A stretch of DNA of 47,578 nucleotides from Fructobacillus sp. EFB-N1 (GTDB lineage: Bacteria; Bacillota; Bacilli; Lactobacillales; Lactobacillaceae). The stretch lies in NCBI RefSeq assembly GCF_001038455.1, contig NZ_LDUY01000010.1, forward strand, positions 1 through 47,578, given 5' to 3'. The position numbers and the translations under genes were made by a program. Below are positions 1 to 9,969 of this stretch, piece after piece; the stretch's first letter is position 1, and every line of letters starts with the position of its first letter. Below the pieces are notes generated by a model. The model made no database searches and was not told where the DNA came from. It saw only the letters and a list, made by a program, of their open reading frames with translations.

Positions 1-2
1 CA

Positions 3-527
3 CGTGGAACTTTCAAAGTAGAACAAACCATTGAAAAACGTCCTGAAAAAGTGAATGAACGGAAAGAATTTGGGCACTGGGAAGTTGATACTGTTCTCTC
101 TAGTCGAGGTCAAGATCGAACATGTGTGGTTACCTTTTTAGAGCGCCAAAGTCGTGTCTATTGGGCAATCAAGGTACACAATCGAACTAAGGAGGCCATG
201 GCAACTGCCTTTCAACGTTTCATGAACTCGTTTGGCAGCACTGTAAAAAGTATCACTGTTGATCATGGAAAAGAGTTCTCAGGATATCGTGAGTTAAGAG
301 ATACGTACAAGATATCGGTATATTTCTGCCATGCGTACTCCCCATGGGAACGAGCCAGTAATGAACTATTCAACCGTAAATTACGATACTTCTTTCCGAA
401 GAAGTCTAACTTTCGAGATGTTGATGAGCAGCGACTTTATGAGGCAATTGAGTTGATCAACAATCGACCCATGAAGTTACATAACTACCAGACGCCACTA
501 GAAGTTTTTCGGGGTTGTTCGAATTAA
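3..527 (+). CDS. IS30-family transposase, C-terminal part (cut by window start)
   Basis: This is the catalytic half of a DDE transposase that would cut and join the ends of its own insertion sequence. The frame is open to the first bases of the window, so the gene starts upstream; the GTG at 51 is internal. The retroviral-integrase-type core is visible: the first Asp in HWEVDTV, the second in ITVDHG, and the final Glu in the SPWERASNE region, followed by the FFPKKSNF stretch typical of IS30 enzymes. The C-terminus ends normally (NRPMKLHNYQTPLEVF). No frameshift is seen in the visible part, so this copy could be active, but the N-terminal helix-turn-helix cannot be judged. Downstream is the terminal repeat, then an AT-rich spacer leading to the adhesin promoter. 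Confidence 0.88.
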   Translation, partial: RGTFKVEQTIEKRPEKVNERKEFGHWEVDTVLSSRGQDRTCVVTFLERQSRVYWAIKVHNRTKEAMATAFQRFMNSFGSTVKSITVDHGKEFSGYRELRDTYKISVYFCHAYSPWERASNELFNRKLRYFFPKKSNFRDVDEQRLYEAIELINNRPMKLHNYQTPLEVFRGCSN

Positions 528-542
528 ACTTGTAATCTGCCA
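517..542. repeat. IS30 right terminal inverted repeat
   Basis: Its reverse complement begins TGGCAGATT and ends TTAATTCGAAC. It aligns without gaps to the element end at 47525-47550, differing only in five central positions. It overlaps the last codons of the transposase. Confidence 0.8.
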
Positions 543-655
543 AATTAATAAAAATTAAAAAGTGAGAGGGATTTTTTCTTGAAGAAGATTGAAAGCATTA
601 TCGTTACAAAAGTGAGTATTTTAAAATAGTAAAAGAAATCGTTTTCTTTTTAAAT
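543..655. other. AT-rich spacer between IS30 end and adhesin promoter
   Basis: No gene, RNA or convincing operator is visible here. It is very AT-rich, with several A and T runs that could act as an upstream element for the promoter at 656-684. Together with the promoter and leader it makes a 200-base gene-free stretch after the transposase. Confidence 0.5.
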
Positions 656-684
656 TTGTCTTTTTATAAAGATGCCTTTATAAT
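656..684 (+). promoter_or_regulatory. Sigma-A promoter of the adhesin gene
   Basis: A -35 box TTGTCT (656-661) and a perfect -10 box TATAAT (679-684) are separated by 17 bases. A ribosome binding site AAAGGA (711-716) lies 11 bases before the ATG at 728. The promoter lies outside the IS, so the adhesin does not depend on it for expression. Confidence 0.8.
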
Positions 685-727
685 AAAATTAAAATAAACG
701 AAAATAAAATAAAGGAATGTAAAAATA

Positions 728-3700
728 ATGGATACAAATATCAGGAAAAAGTATACGATTTACCAATCACGCCGCGCTTGGCTGGTTGCATCGAGCGTCT
801 TAGTTTCAGGTGGTTTGACTTTAGTGGATGGTGATCAACAGATTAGTGGTCATGCTGCTCAAGTTCAGAGGACAGAAAATGTTCGAGCTAATGACGGCCA
901 ATTGTCTGCCAGGATGAACCTCGACCAGGCTGATTTTGGTATTGATGTCGACATCGAGGATAACGACAAGAGGGAAAATGAGGCGGATGACGATTTCACT
1001 GTTGATAGTCCGCGCCCTGAGCGGCGTCATCAGAGACTTGGAACGGTTGTGGTCGTACCAGAAAATCCAAAGGACAGTGGAGATAAGCAAAAGGGACCGG
1101 ATAAAGAGGGTTCGCAGCCAAAGCAAGAGCAAGAGCAAAAGCCGGCTGACAAGGGTGGCCAGTCAAAAAATCCGGGAGAAACTGATTTAGCCAGGCAGCC
1201 ATTGCCTTCGTTGTATGAGCAAACGACTGATGCTTATGAAAAATTAGTCAAGTCCTTGCAGATCAGTGAACCGAATGTAAATGGCAGTGGGGACGCTGTG
1301 TTAGACAGTGATCAGCGCCATATCGCTAAACCTGGACAGATGATTTTTGGTGAGCCAGATAAGCCGTTGCTTGGCTTAATCGGCACTAAAAATGATTATT
1401 CCAACGTTTCTCAAATGCGCTTAATGGTTGATGAATCATTCACTCAAAAAATAATGGACCAATTTAAAGGGATTCTTGGTGAAAATCAGAAAGGAACAAA
1501 AACAAGTTACTTCCCAAGTCAAAATACTCTCGTTTTGGGTGGGGGAATGCCCTTAACAGCAGGTATTTATTCCTCGAATAATGCTCCATTAAATCCAGAA
1601 AGTTATTATAAGATGTTCCAGGCAACACTGAGTTCCGTTGCTAATGTGTTGAGCATCGGGATGGTTAATGATAAGCTAACGAACAATTATGACCAAGGTC
1701 AATACGGAATTTATCTCCGTGTCGCCGTACCGCACGGAGTTGACCCAAATGAATTTGTTAAGACGCTTAACTTAGATAGTACTCGTTTTGCAGCAGAAAT
1801 GAACTTTAATGTCACACTTGGTATTGACCGACTAATCGAAGCGGTACCAGGCTTGAGTCAAATTTTGTCGCAGGGACTGGGCCTGCCAATTAGTGGTAAT
1901 GTTGGTTCTCTTGTCGATGCCGTCTTAGGTAGGGTGGTTGATCAGTTAAACCAAAAGTATGGCACTAATTTATCTTTCAAAAATTCAGACAGTCCGTTTT
2001 ACCCAATCACGATTTATCCAAAAGCAACTAAGGTTAACAATCAGGATGACCCAGCTGCGTTGTACTTGCTGGTTCGTGGAGATGAGTTAAACCGCTATAG
2101 CGGTGTAGTGACAGAGGCTAAGATTATACTGACGAAGTTCTTTATGGAGGCGCTGTCTTGGGGCGGGAACATCAAGGGTGGTGCTTATGGCTACTTGAAC
2201 TTTGATTTAAGCCGATACCAAGGCAATATGAGTAGCCAAGAAATGCAAAAGTATTACAATGCCGATGGTCAGCATCCAGAACGTCTGGCAGATTTGAAGG
2301 TTTACGCTGATGATAGCCCATACAAGGTTTTGACTCGGTACCAGTTACCACCGCAGCAATACGGTCAGGCCTTCTTGTCTTTGAACCTGATGGATAGCAA
2401 TGATATGTTGTCGCGGTCGAGCCATGATTATGGTGAAAATGGAGATTTGGGTCGTGACGTTGTGCTTAAGAGGGCGGACCAAAAGACAGTCCACCCATTA
2501 CCAGTATCAAAAGTGCCAACGTGGCGGGCTTACATTTCGCTCTTTGACCAAGAAAAAGTCTTGAATACCAAGGAAGTGGCTGGCCATTCTGAAGAATGGG
2601 CCGAAGTTGACCACCAAGACAGAGTACTGCCTGGTCAAGATCTGGACCACCGTATTGTGAAATTAGCTAATGGGCAGAATTTTTATGATCAAGCATCGCG
2701 CTTTGACCGAGTAATTGACTACTTTGACCACCAAGTATTGCTTGATGGACAGGGTTTTCACCCAAGTCAAAATGTGCGATCCCTCCGCTTGGAACGTTCT
2801 GTTGATCCGGCTGGACAAAAGAATAGCCGTGAGGACTTTGCCATCTATAATCGGCCATTTACGGTTTACTATAATGGTGAAATGACGTTAGCAAATGGTC
2901 AGGTTGTGCCACTGCGGCCAACAAAGCTAACGGTCTTCCAGGAAAACCAGACCTTGCAATCACCATTGGATAGCCAGCGGCACTCAGCCTTTGCAACCAT
3001 CGAAAAGCAGGGGGAGTACCTCTTTAGCTTGATTAGGCATTTGCAGCCAAAATTATTGGATCAAATGATTACCAATTATGGCCAACAAATTCAAGCGGTG
3101 GTTAGTGAATCAAATCGGAAGTTGGAGGCTAGTCAAACAACGAATGGTATTCGTTTGGTGCAAAAGGAACAACTTGACCAATTGCTGGCCATTCAGAACC
3201 AGGCAACGAAAAATCACCAACTAGCACCAGCAATATTAAACGCAAATCGCGATTTAGCTTACCAACAAATCGACCGAGAGGCGCTTAGGACCAAGGTCGC
3301 GATTAATAATGCTGCGGAGCTAAGCAAGGAACAAAAGCAAACATTACTCGACCAAGTGGAGGCAACTGCTCAGACTGGGAAGAACGATGTTGGCCTGGCA
3401 ACAGAGGTAGAATCAGCTCGTCGTGTCTTAGGTGGAGTTATCGAGGGTCTGCGAACAACTTTCTTAGGTAAGGTTGAGAAGGACGAGGCCCAGGTAGCTG
3501 TGGCACAGGCTGGGCAAGAAAAGAAGCAGAAATTTGCTAAAATTGCCCATGTTGACCAAGAAAGCTTACACAAACAAGAAAAAGCAGTGGACCATGAGGT
3601 TGTCTTTTATCAGAAACGAATCAAGCAAAGCAAAACGGTGGTTGAGTTGGCCCGGGTACTAGCTGATGGCTTACATGCAATCAATGACGTGGCCAATCCT

Positions 3701-6700
3701 GATTTACAAACCAATTATCAGCCAGTTAAGCTTGATGAAATAAAGGTTGCGGTTGCTGCCTTTGAAGAACGGGGGCGGTCAACTAAAGAACGTTTTCAAA
3801 AAATTGCCCATGTAGAGCCAGCAAGCCTGATTGGGCAGGAACAATTGGTGGATGAGGCAGTCAAGCAAGGAGTAGCGGCTATTCGGATTGCCAAAACAAA
3901 GCAAGACCTCAGGCAGGCACTTGACCGAGCATTTGCGTTGGTCGAAGGCGTTGCTAAGCCACAGCTCATTAAAGAATTTCAACCAGTTTCGGCCACTGAT
4001 CGCAAACAGGCGATTGATAGAGTAATGGCTGCCGGTGAACAAAAAAAACAGCAATTCAAGCAAGTCGAACATGTTGAGCCTGATAGTCTCAACCAGCAAG
4101 AAGGCCTTGTAAATCAGTTAGTTCAAAAAGCAACTACGGTTCTTCAGCAGGCCAAAACCAACGGCGATTTAAACAGTTCGCTGGTAAAGGTGGTTAAAGA
4201 TATCAATGCGGTTGCTAATCCAACCCAGTTGATTGCTTATCAGCCAGTTAGTCAACATGATATTGATCGTGCAGTGGCGATTTTGAAGCAAATTGGGCAA
4301 GAAAAAAGTGATTCCTTCAATCAAATTATCGGTGTCGATCCGATGAGCTTGGCTAATCAGCAAGCCAAATTGAATCTGATAATTTCTAATGGTATCGAGA
4401 AATTAAATCGAGCGGAAACGAACCGTGAATTTGAGAAAAGCTTCCAAAAGACGTCCCAAGCTATTCGTGCTGTTGAAAATCCAACAATTCAAGAAATGTT
4501 GAAGGAGCCAACGGTAGATGAAAAGACCCTGTCGATTAAGTTCTTAGAACAAGCTGCCCAAGACCAACGAGACCTTTTCCAAAAGGTTGCACATGCCGAC
4601 CAACAGAGCTTGGCGCAGCAACTATCAATCTTAGAAAAAGCTCTCAAAGCCGGAACAAAAGCAATTAACCAGGCAAAGACGAAGGGAGAACTAGCCAAGG
4701 TCAGCGACCAGGCGCTAATAAAAATCAGGGCAGTAGCGAAGCCAGTAGTAGAATTTGCTTACCAAGAAGCGACCGTTCATGATGTCAATGTGGCCTACGG
4801 CAATCTTTTAGATATTCTTTCGGCCAAGCGTAAGCAGTTTGCAGCAATCTTGCACGTTGATCCAATTAGTTTGTCGAAGCAACTCCAACTTTTAGACTTG
4901 ATTAAAAAATCCACGACTATCGAACTGAATCAATCGATGATTCAAAAAGATATTCAGGTAGCTTACGACAAAGGAGTTCAGGCTATCAATTTGGTAGCAG
5001 CGCCAAAAATTTTAAGCGAATACCAACCGGTCACGGCAGAGGAACGCCACCTGGGTGAACACACCTTGCGAAATGCCGGTGAGGCAAAAAAAGCTGATTT
5101 TGCAGCTGTTAGTCATGTCGATCAAGAAAGTTTACGGGCTCAGCAATCAGTTGTTGACTCAGTCCTAGCAACCGGATTGCAGGAATTGCAAAAAGCAAAA
5201 GCTGCTGGTGCCTTTCGCAATGCTGTGGCCGACAACCTTGATCGTATTCAACGAATCGAAGCGCCTTCAATTCAAAAGGATTATCAGCCGGTAACCGATA
5301 TGGACCGTTACTTAGCACGGCAGGCAATTAACCATGCTGGTGAGGCCAAAAAGCAAGCCATTCTTGCTGTCGAACATGGCGAGAAAAAGAGCATCCAGCA
5401 GCAAGTTAAAGCGGTTCAGCAAGCGATTACACAGGCACAGCAGGGTGTTGCCCAAGCAGCAGTTCAAGGTGAATTAAAGCGGGCTGTTCAAGCTGGCTTT
5501 GATTCGATTGCTAAAATTGTCGGACCAACACTGGAAGTCGATTACCAACCAATCACCAAGGCTGATCAAAATCAGGCACTTGTGACCTTGAATCAAGCAG
5601 CAAATGATAAAAAAGCCACTTTTGCCACCATTGATCATGTTGATTCGGTTAGTCTGTCCTTACAGTCAGGTTTGATTGAGAAAACCCGAGTGAATGGACA
5701 GCAGCTGCTATTGGCTGCCAAAATCAAGAAAGACCTTCGCCAAAGTTTGGCGGATGCATTAACGCAAATTGACCAGGTGGCTGATCCAATCAAGGAAATT
5801 GGTTATCGTCAAGTCGAGGCGAACAATCAAGCAGATGCCAAGGAGCAGTTGAAGGCAGCCAGTGAGGCTCAAAAACAAAAGTTCGCGTCTTTGGTAGGTG
5901 TTGATCCCGAAAGCTTGGCCAAGCAACAGCTTTTAGTTGACCAAGCAGCAGATACTGCAAGTCAGGCTGTTGACCAGGCACAAACAGACGGGGAGCTAGT
6001 CACTGCTTGTCAACAGGGCCTGACAGCGATTCGTCAAATTGCAGCACCTGTTATTTTGGAAGAACTGAAGCCAGCAACGATAGCTGATAAGAAAGTAGCT
6101 AAGGATCGTCTTAGTCAGGTCGTTGCAAAACGTGAGGAATCTTTCCGGCAAATCAGTCATGTGGATCAGGCTAGTTTGGCTCAGCAATTACAGTTATTGA
6201 ACCAAGCTCTGGCGCAGGGACAAGAAGCCATTGACCGAACGGCAACTAAAGGGGATTTGAACCAATCTGTCACACAGGCTGAGCAGGCGGTCACTAGTAT
6301 TAGTCAGCCAAGCATATTGCCTCTTTTCCGGCTGGTCAGTCAGGATGAAAAATCAGCTGTCGATGATCTATTGGCACGGCAGGTTAATCTGAAAAAAGGT
6401 CACTTTGATGCAGTTACTCATGCTGACCCAGAGAGCCTCAGCCAACAAAAACAGGCCGTTAATCAAGCGTTGACACAGGCACACGATTTAATTGCCAATG
6501 CCAAAACAAAGCAGGATTTGAACCAGGCATTAGTAGCTGGCTTGCAGACTATTCAGGATGTTGTCGAACCGGTCGTTCAAACGCAATTCCGTTCAGTTAC
6601 CCAGGATGACCGCAACCAGGCGCTGGAAATTCTTAACCAGGCCTTTTTGAAAAAGCAAGAGCATTTTTCCGACATTAAACATGTGGATGATCAAAGTCTA

Positions 6701-9700
6701 AAGACGCAAGTTGCTGCCCTGAAGGCTGCTCGAAAAACAGCAATCGCGATTCTTTCAGCTGCTGAAAATCAAGGACAGTTGCAAACTGCCTTGCAAGCAG
6801 GACTAAGTGGCTTGAACCAAGTGACCGACCCAGAAGTACAGTTGGCTTATCGACCAGTGACTCTCGCTGATAAAATCGGCATCGAAACGATGTTGACTCA
6901 GTATGGTCATGCAAAGCAAGAGCAATTTTCTAAGATGACTCATGTTGACTTGGAGAGCCTCAAACAGCAACAGCAACAAATTGATTGGATTCTGAAACAA
7001 GCTCAGGAGGCGCTTGCTCAAGTAAAGTTGAATCAAGATTTAACTGCTGTCCAAAAGCAGGCAGTGGCCCAGATTGACTTAGTGGCTGATCCGGTTCTGA
7101 TTTTTGCTTATCAAGCAGTTACCGACCAAGAGAAAACACAAGCAGAACAACAACTTAGTACCGCCGGCCAGGCAAAGAAGGCGACTTTCTTGGTCATTAA
7201 TCATGTGGATCAGGCTAGTTTGGAAAATCAGTTGGCCCAGTTGGCATATGTTTTGCAAACCGGCCATCATTCAATTAAAAAAGCAACGGTTCACCATGAA
7301 CTTGATTCAGCAATTAAGCAAAGCTTAGCTGATGTACAGGCAGTGGCGAAGCCAAGTCTAGCGCCAGAATATCGCCAAGCGACAGCCGACCAGAAGGTAG
7401 ATGGTCAGCAGACGTTATCGGTGGTTGCTAAAGAAAAGATAGGACGTTTTGAAGCCCTTGATGGTGTCAATCAAGCAAGTCTGTTGGAACAGAAGACACT
7501 GTTGACAGGTGTTGTGAAGCACTATTTTGCTTTGATTGATCAGGCAGAAACTATTCATGATGTGCATGAGCTTGTCAATAAGGGCCTGCAAGACATTAAC
7601 CAAGTTGCACAGCCAAAACAAAATTGGCAGGATCAAGTGGTTAACAAAGAAGAAATGCAAGCTGCTATCCAGGATGTGACGTCAGCGGGTCAAAATCGAA
7701 TCCAAGACTTTGGAAAAATTACCGGAGTTGACCCTGATGAGCTGGCACAGCAACAGCAAGCCGTGAATAAAGTCGTCAAGGAAGGGCTGGTTACGATTAG
7801 TTTGGTCAAGAACCATGGCCAATTAAAGACTGCGGTTATTAAAATTAGGGAAGCCATTCAGGCGGTTCAATCACCGCAAATTCAATGGATTTTCCGACAA
7901 CCGACTGATGCGGATCGGCAAAAAGCCAAGGGGGAAGTTCAACAAAAGGCGATTGAACAAAAGGAAATTTTCGAAAAAGAACCAGGGGTTGATACTGAAT
8001 CACTAGCAAAGCAAGAAGCTGCTATTGATCAAATTGTTCAGCGGGCCTATCAAAAACTTGACGAAGCCACAGTGAATGCCAGCCTATTAACCATTGAACA
8101 AGAAGCAATAGATGCCATCGAAGCGGTTGGTCAGCCAGATATGATGCGTTCTTTCCAGCCAGTTGATATTGATGAAGCTAACCGTGCTAAGGGTGTGATT
8201 CAAACCGCAGGGGATGAACTGAAGCAACGGTTTAATGCGCTTGAAAATGTTGACCCAGTTAGCCTCCACCAACAAGTGGAACGGATTGATCAGTTAATGG
8301 CAGCTGCAAATAAACGGATTAATGATGCCAATACGAATGCCGATGTTGACCAGGTTCAAGCAGAGACTTTGGATGATTTTGCCATGGTTCCAGAACCAAG
8401 TACTTTGACGCCTAAGCGCGAAGAACGGACACAAGCACATCGGGCAATCGACTGGGCTGGTGCTAAGAAACAAGCGGAAATTGATCAGGTATCAAATCCT
8501 GATTTGTCAATCTATCAAGCGACTATTAATCAATTACGAGAAGCAATGGACCAAGCGCACCAAGCAGTTGACCAAGCAAAAACTGGTCAAGATCTAACAG
8601 AGCAATTAACAAAATTTGTGAAGGCGATTAATACTATTACGTTGCCAGAAGCGAACCAAGAACAGCCTAACCAAGAAGTTATTCAGGCGGCTCAGCAGCA
8701 AATTGACTGGGCCGGTGCTAAAAAGCAGGCAGAAATCGAGCAAGTACTAAATCCTGATGTATCAGCATATCAGGCTACTATGAATCAATTACGAGGTGCA
8801 ATGCTCCAAGCGCACCAAGCAGTTTCTCAAGCAAAGACCAGTCAAGACTTAACGAATCAATTAACAAAATTCTTGAAGACCATTAACATTCTAACAGTAC
8901 CGGTCGCTAACCAAGCTCAGCCTAGCTATGCTGAAATTCAGACAGCTAACCAACAGGTAAATCAGGCTGTCGAAAAGAAGCGAACAGCGATAGAGGCCGT
9001 AAGAAATGCTGACAAGCAGTCTTATGAAACGGCTATTGATCGTTTGCAAAAGGCTTTTGAACAGGCTCATCATGCAATTAGTCATGCAAAGACTTTGCAA
9101 ATTCTTGATGGGGATGTCAAGACAGCGTTGAAGACAATCGAAGCGATTGCTGAACCAATTGTTACTCCAAGTAATTCAGCTACTTTGCCTGTTAATTCAG
9201 CTACTAAGTCTGGTACTGATGACAAGTCAGCTGTTATTCCTACTAATTCAAATACTAAGTCTGGTGTTCAATCATCTACTAGTAATTTAGAGGTGGAAGA
9301 GAAAACAGCCGTGCCAGCAAATTCATCTACGCAATCAAATACAGATAAGGAGAAAGCAGTAACACCAGTTACTCCAGCTGTTGCACCGGGGACAGATAGG
9401 AAGGAAACGGCGGTCCCAGCTACTCCAGCTGTTGAACCGAAGGCGGATAAGAAGGAGACAGCGGTACCAGTCAATCAAGCCAAAGCATTACACATCGATG
9501 ACAAGCAAGTGGCCACATCAGTGAAAATTAGTGATAACAAGCTGGCGCAACTTGTAGTCCGGCAAGCTGAAATAACGAAGTCAAATGTAGGAGCACAAGA
9601 GTTATTAACCCATTTGTCGGGAAATAGTTCCGCGACAGCAAAGGATAGTCAAATTCAGCAAAAACAGGAAACAACGATTAATCAAAATGGCACTGGTCAG

Positions 9701-9874
9701 CACCATCAAAATGGTGACAATTCAAATCAAGCCAATTCAATTAGTGCTCTGCCAAAGACGGATTATGGTCATACAAAGAATCAAACATCAGTGAAAACGA
9801 CTCTCTTGACAGCTTGGTTAGTGGTTCTGACAGGACTGGGTTTGATTAAGAAAAAGTATGATGATATTAATTGA
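728..9874 (+). CDS. Giant LPxTG-type repeat surface adhesin (3048 aa)
   Basis: A cell-wall-anchored surface protein, probably an adhesin; no ligand can be named. The N-terminus (about residues 1-45) is basic with a KYTIYQSRRAW motif and a hydrophobic run, resembling the KxYKxGKxW signal peptides of accessory-Sec adhesins. Residues about 110-150 are a Lys/Gln/Pro-rich linker. Residues about 160-900 form a non-repetitive region I cannot assign to a family; it is the likely binding head. From about residue 920 there are 19 helical repeats of exactly 87 residues, each with a HVDxxSLxxQ-like core and a VAxPxxxxxYQPV-like end, then three related repeats of 85 residues to about residue 2815. They resemble three-helix-bundle spacer repeats of the DUF1542 type. 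A Thr/Ser/Pro/Lys-rich wall-spanning region follows. The end carries LPKTD (residues 3008-3012; usually LPxTG), a hydrophobic segment and KKK. The frame is unbroken. Export and anchoring are inferred; no sortase or SecA2 gene is in the window. Confidence 0.9.
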   Translation: MDTNIRKKYTIYQSRRAWLVASSVLVSGGLTLVDGDQQISGHAAQVQRTENVRANDGQLSARMNLDQADFGIDVDIEDNDKRENEADDDFTVDSPRPERRHQRLGTVVVVPENPKDSGDKQKGPDKEGSQPKQEQEQKPADKGGQSKNPGETDLARQPLPSLYEQTTDAYEKLVKSLQISEPNVNGSGDAVLDSDQRHIAKPGQMIFGEPDKPLLGLIGTKNDYSNVSQMRLMVDESFTQKIMDQFKGILGENQKGTKTSYFPSQNTLVLGGGMPLTAGIYSSNNAPLNPESYYKMFQATLSSVANVLSIGMVNDKLTNNYDQGQYGIYLRVAVPHGVDPNEFVKTLNLDSTRFAAEMNFNVTLGIDRLIEAVPGLSQILSQGLGLPISGNVGSLVDAVLGRVVDQLNQKYGTNLSFKNSDSPFYPITIYPKATKVNNQDDPAALYLLVRGDELNRYSGVVTEAKIILTKFFMEALSWGGNIKGGAYGYLNFDLSRYQGNMSSQEMQKYYNADGQHPERLADLKVYADDSPYKVLTRYQLPPQQYGQAFLSLNLMDSNDMLSRSSHDYGENGDLGRDVVLKRADQKTVHPLPVSKVPTWRAYISLFDQEKVLNTKEVAGHSEEWAEVDHQDRVLPGQDLDHRIVKLANGQNFYDQASRFDRVIDYFDHQVLLDGQGFHPSQNVRSLRLERSVDPAGQKNSREDFAIYNRPFTVYYNGEMTLANGQVVPLRPTKLTVFQENQTLQSPLDSQRHSAFATIEKQGEYLFSLIRHLQPKLLDQMITNYGQQIQAVVSESNRKLEASQTTNGIRLVQKEQLDQLLAIQNQATKNHQLAPAILNANRDLAYQQIDREALRTKVAINNAAELSKEQKQTLLDQVEATAQTGKNDVGLATEVESARRVLGGVIEGLRTTFLGKVEKDEAQVAVAQAGQEKKQKFAKIAHVDQESLHKQEKAVDHEVVFYQKRIKQSKTVVELARVLADGLHAINDVANPDLQTNYQPVKLDEIKVAVAAFEERGRSTKERFQKIAHVEPASLIGQEQLVDEAVKQGVAAIRIAKTKQDLRQALDRAFALVEGVAKPQLIKEFQPVSATDRKQAIDRVMAAGEQKKQQFKQVEHVEPDSLNQQEGLVNQLVQKATTVLQQAKTNGDLNSSLVKVVKDINAVANPTQLIAYQPVSQHDIDRAVAILKQIGQEKSDSFNQIIGVDPMSLANQQAKLNLIISNGIEKLNRAETNREFEKSFQKTSQAIRAVENPTIQEMLKEPTVDEKTLSIKFLEQAAQDQRDLFQKVAHADQQSLAQQLSILEKALKAGTKAINQAKTKGELAKVSDQALIKIRAVAKPVVEFAYQEATVHDVNVAYGNLLDILSAKRKQFAAILHVDPISLSKQLQLLDLIKKSTTIELNQSMIQKDIQVAYDKGVQAINLVAAPKILSEYQPVTAEERHLGEHTLRNAGEAKKADFAAVSHVDQESLRAQQSVVDSVLATGLQELQKAKAAGAFRNAVADNLDRIQRIEAPSIQKDYQPVTDMDRYLARQAINHAGEAKKQAILAVEHGEKKSIQQQVKAVQQAITQAQQGVAQAAVQGELKRAVQAGFDSIAKIVGPTLEVDYQPITKADQNQALVTLNQAANDKKATFATIDHVDSVSLSLQSGLIEKTRVNGQQLLLAAKIKKDLRQSLADALTQIDQVADPIKEIGYRQVEANNQADAKEQLKAASEAQKQKFASLVGVDPESLAKQQLLVDQAADTASQAVDQAQTDGELVTACQQGLTAIRQIAAPVILEELKPATIADKKVAKDRLSQVVAKREESFRQISHVDQASLAQQLQLLNQALAQGQEAIDRTATKGDLNQSVTQAEQAVTSISQPSILPLFRLVSQDEKSAVDDLLARQVNLKKGHFDAVTHADPESLSQQKQAVNQALTQAHDLIANAKTKQDLNQALVAGLQTIQDVVEPVVQTQFRSVTQDDRNQALEILNQAFLKKQEHFSDIKHVDDQSLKTQVAALKAARKTAIAILSAAENQGQLQTALQAGLSGLNQVTDPEVQLAYRPVTLADKIGIETMLTQYGHAKQEQFSKMTHVDLESLKQQQQQIDWILKQAQEALAQVKLNQDLTAVQKQAVAQIDLVADPVLIFAYQAVTDQEKTQAEQQLSTAGQAKKATFLVINHVDQASLENQLAQLAYVLQTGHHSIKKATVHHELDSAIKQSLADVQAVAKPSLAPEYRQATADQKVDGQQTLSVVAKEKIGRFEALDGVNQASLLEQKTLLTGVVKHYFALIDQAETIHDVHELVNKGLQDINQVAQPKQNWQDQVVNKEEMQAAIQDVTSAGQNRIQDFGKITGVDPDELAQQQQAVNKVVKEGLVTISLVKNHGQLKTAVIKIREAIQAVQSPQIQWIFRQPTDADRQKAKGEVQQKAIEQKEIFEKEPGVDTESLAKQEAAIDQIVQRAYQKLDEATVNASLLTIEQEAIDAIEAVGQPDMMRSFQPVDIDEANRAKGVIQTAGDELKQRFNALENVDPVSLHQQVERIDQLMAAANKRINDANTNADVDQVQAETLDDFAMVPEPSTLTPKREERTQAHRAIDWAGAKKQAEIDQVSNPDLSIYQATINQLREAMDQAHQAVDQAKTGQDLTEQLTKFVKAINTITLPEANQEQPNQEVIQAAQQQIDWAGAKKQAEIEQVLNPDVSAYQATMNQLRGAMLQAHQAVSQAKTSQDLTNQLTKFLKTINILTVPVANQAQPSYAEIQTANQQVNQAVEKKRTAIEAVRNADKQSYETAIDRLQKAFEQAHHAISHAKTLQILDGDVKTALKTIEAIAEPIVTPSNSATLPVNSATKSGTDDKSAVIPTNSNTKSGVQSSTSNLEVEEKTAVPANSSTQSNTDKEKAVTPVTPAVAPGTDRKETAVPATPAVEPKADKKETAVPVNQAKALHIDDKQVATSVKISDNKLAQLVVRQAEITKSNVGAQELLTHLSGNSSATAKDSQIQQKQETTINQNGTGQHHQNGDNSNQANSISALPKTDYGHTKNQTSVKTTLLTAWLVVLTGLGLIKKKYDDIN
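3500..9170 (+). repeat. Tandem repeat block in the adhesin: 19 x 261 bp plus 3 x 255 bp
   Basis: The conserved Phe codon of successive units falls at 3533, 3794, 4055, 4316 and so on to 8231. That is 18 intervals of exactly 261 bp without a single net insertion or deletion. A few units replace the Phe or the His. Three further units spaced 255 bp apart start near 8460, 8715 and 8970 and share the KKQAEIDQV-like core. Units are strongly diverged at nucleotide level, so the array is old or under diversifying pressure, not recently amplified. Confidence 0.85.
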
Positions 9875-9969
9875 TTTTAACTGTTCTTAATAAAAATTAA
9901 AAAAATCACGAAGTTAGGTTGCGGTTGTTGTTTTTGAATAAAAAAACTTCTTTAACAGCCTGGCAGAAA

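Larger units (their letters stand above)
1..542 (+). mobile_element. Right end of an IS30-family insertion sequence (left part outside window)
   Basis: The segment holds the C-terminal part of an IS30-type transposase followed by a terminal inverted repeat at 517-542. That repeat, read on the opposite strand, matches the repeat at 47525-47550 with about 21 of 26 positions identical and no gap. The transposase stop codon lies inside the terminal repeat, as is common in compact insertion sequences. The left end of this copy lies before base 1. Identity as IS30 family is well supported by the protein; the exact element name is not known. Confidence 0.85.

Noticed and set aside
3500-9170. CRISPR-like periodic repeats
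   Set aside because: The periodicity is of coding repeats within one open frame; units are 255-261 bp, diverged, and have no direct-repeat/spacer structure.
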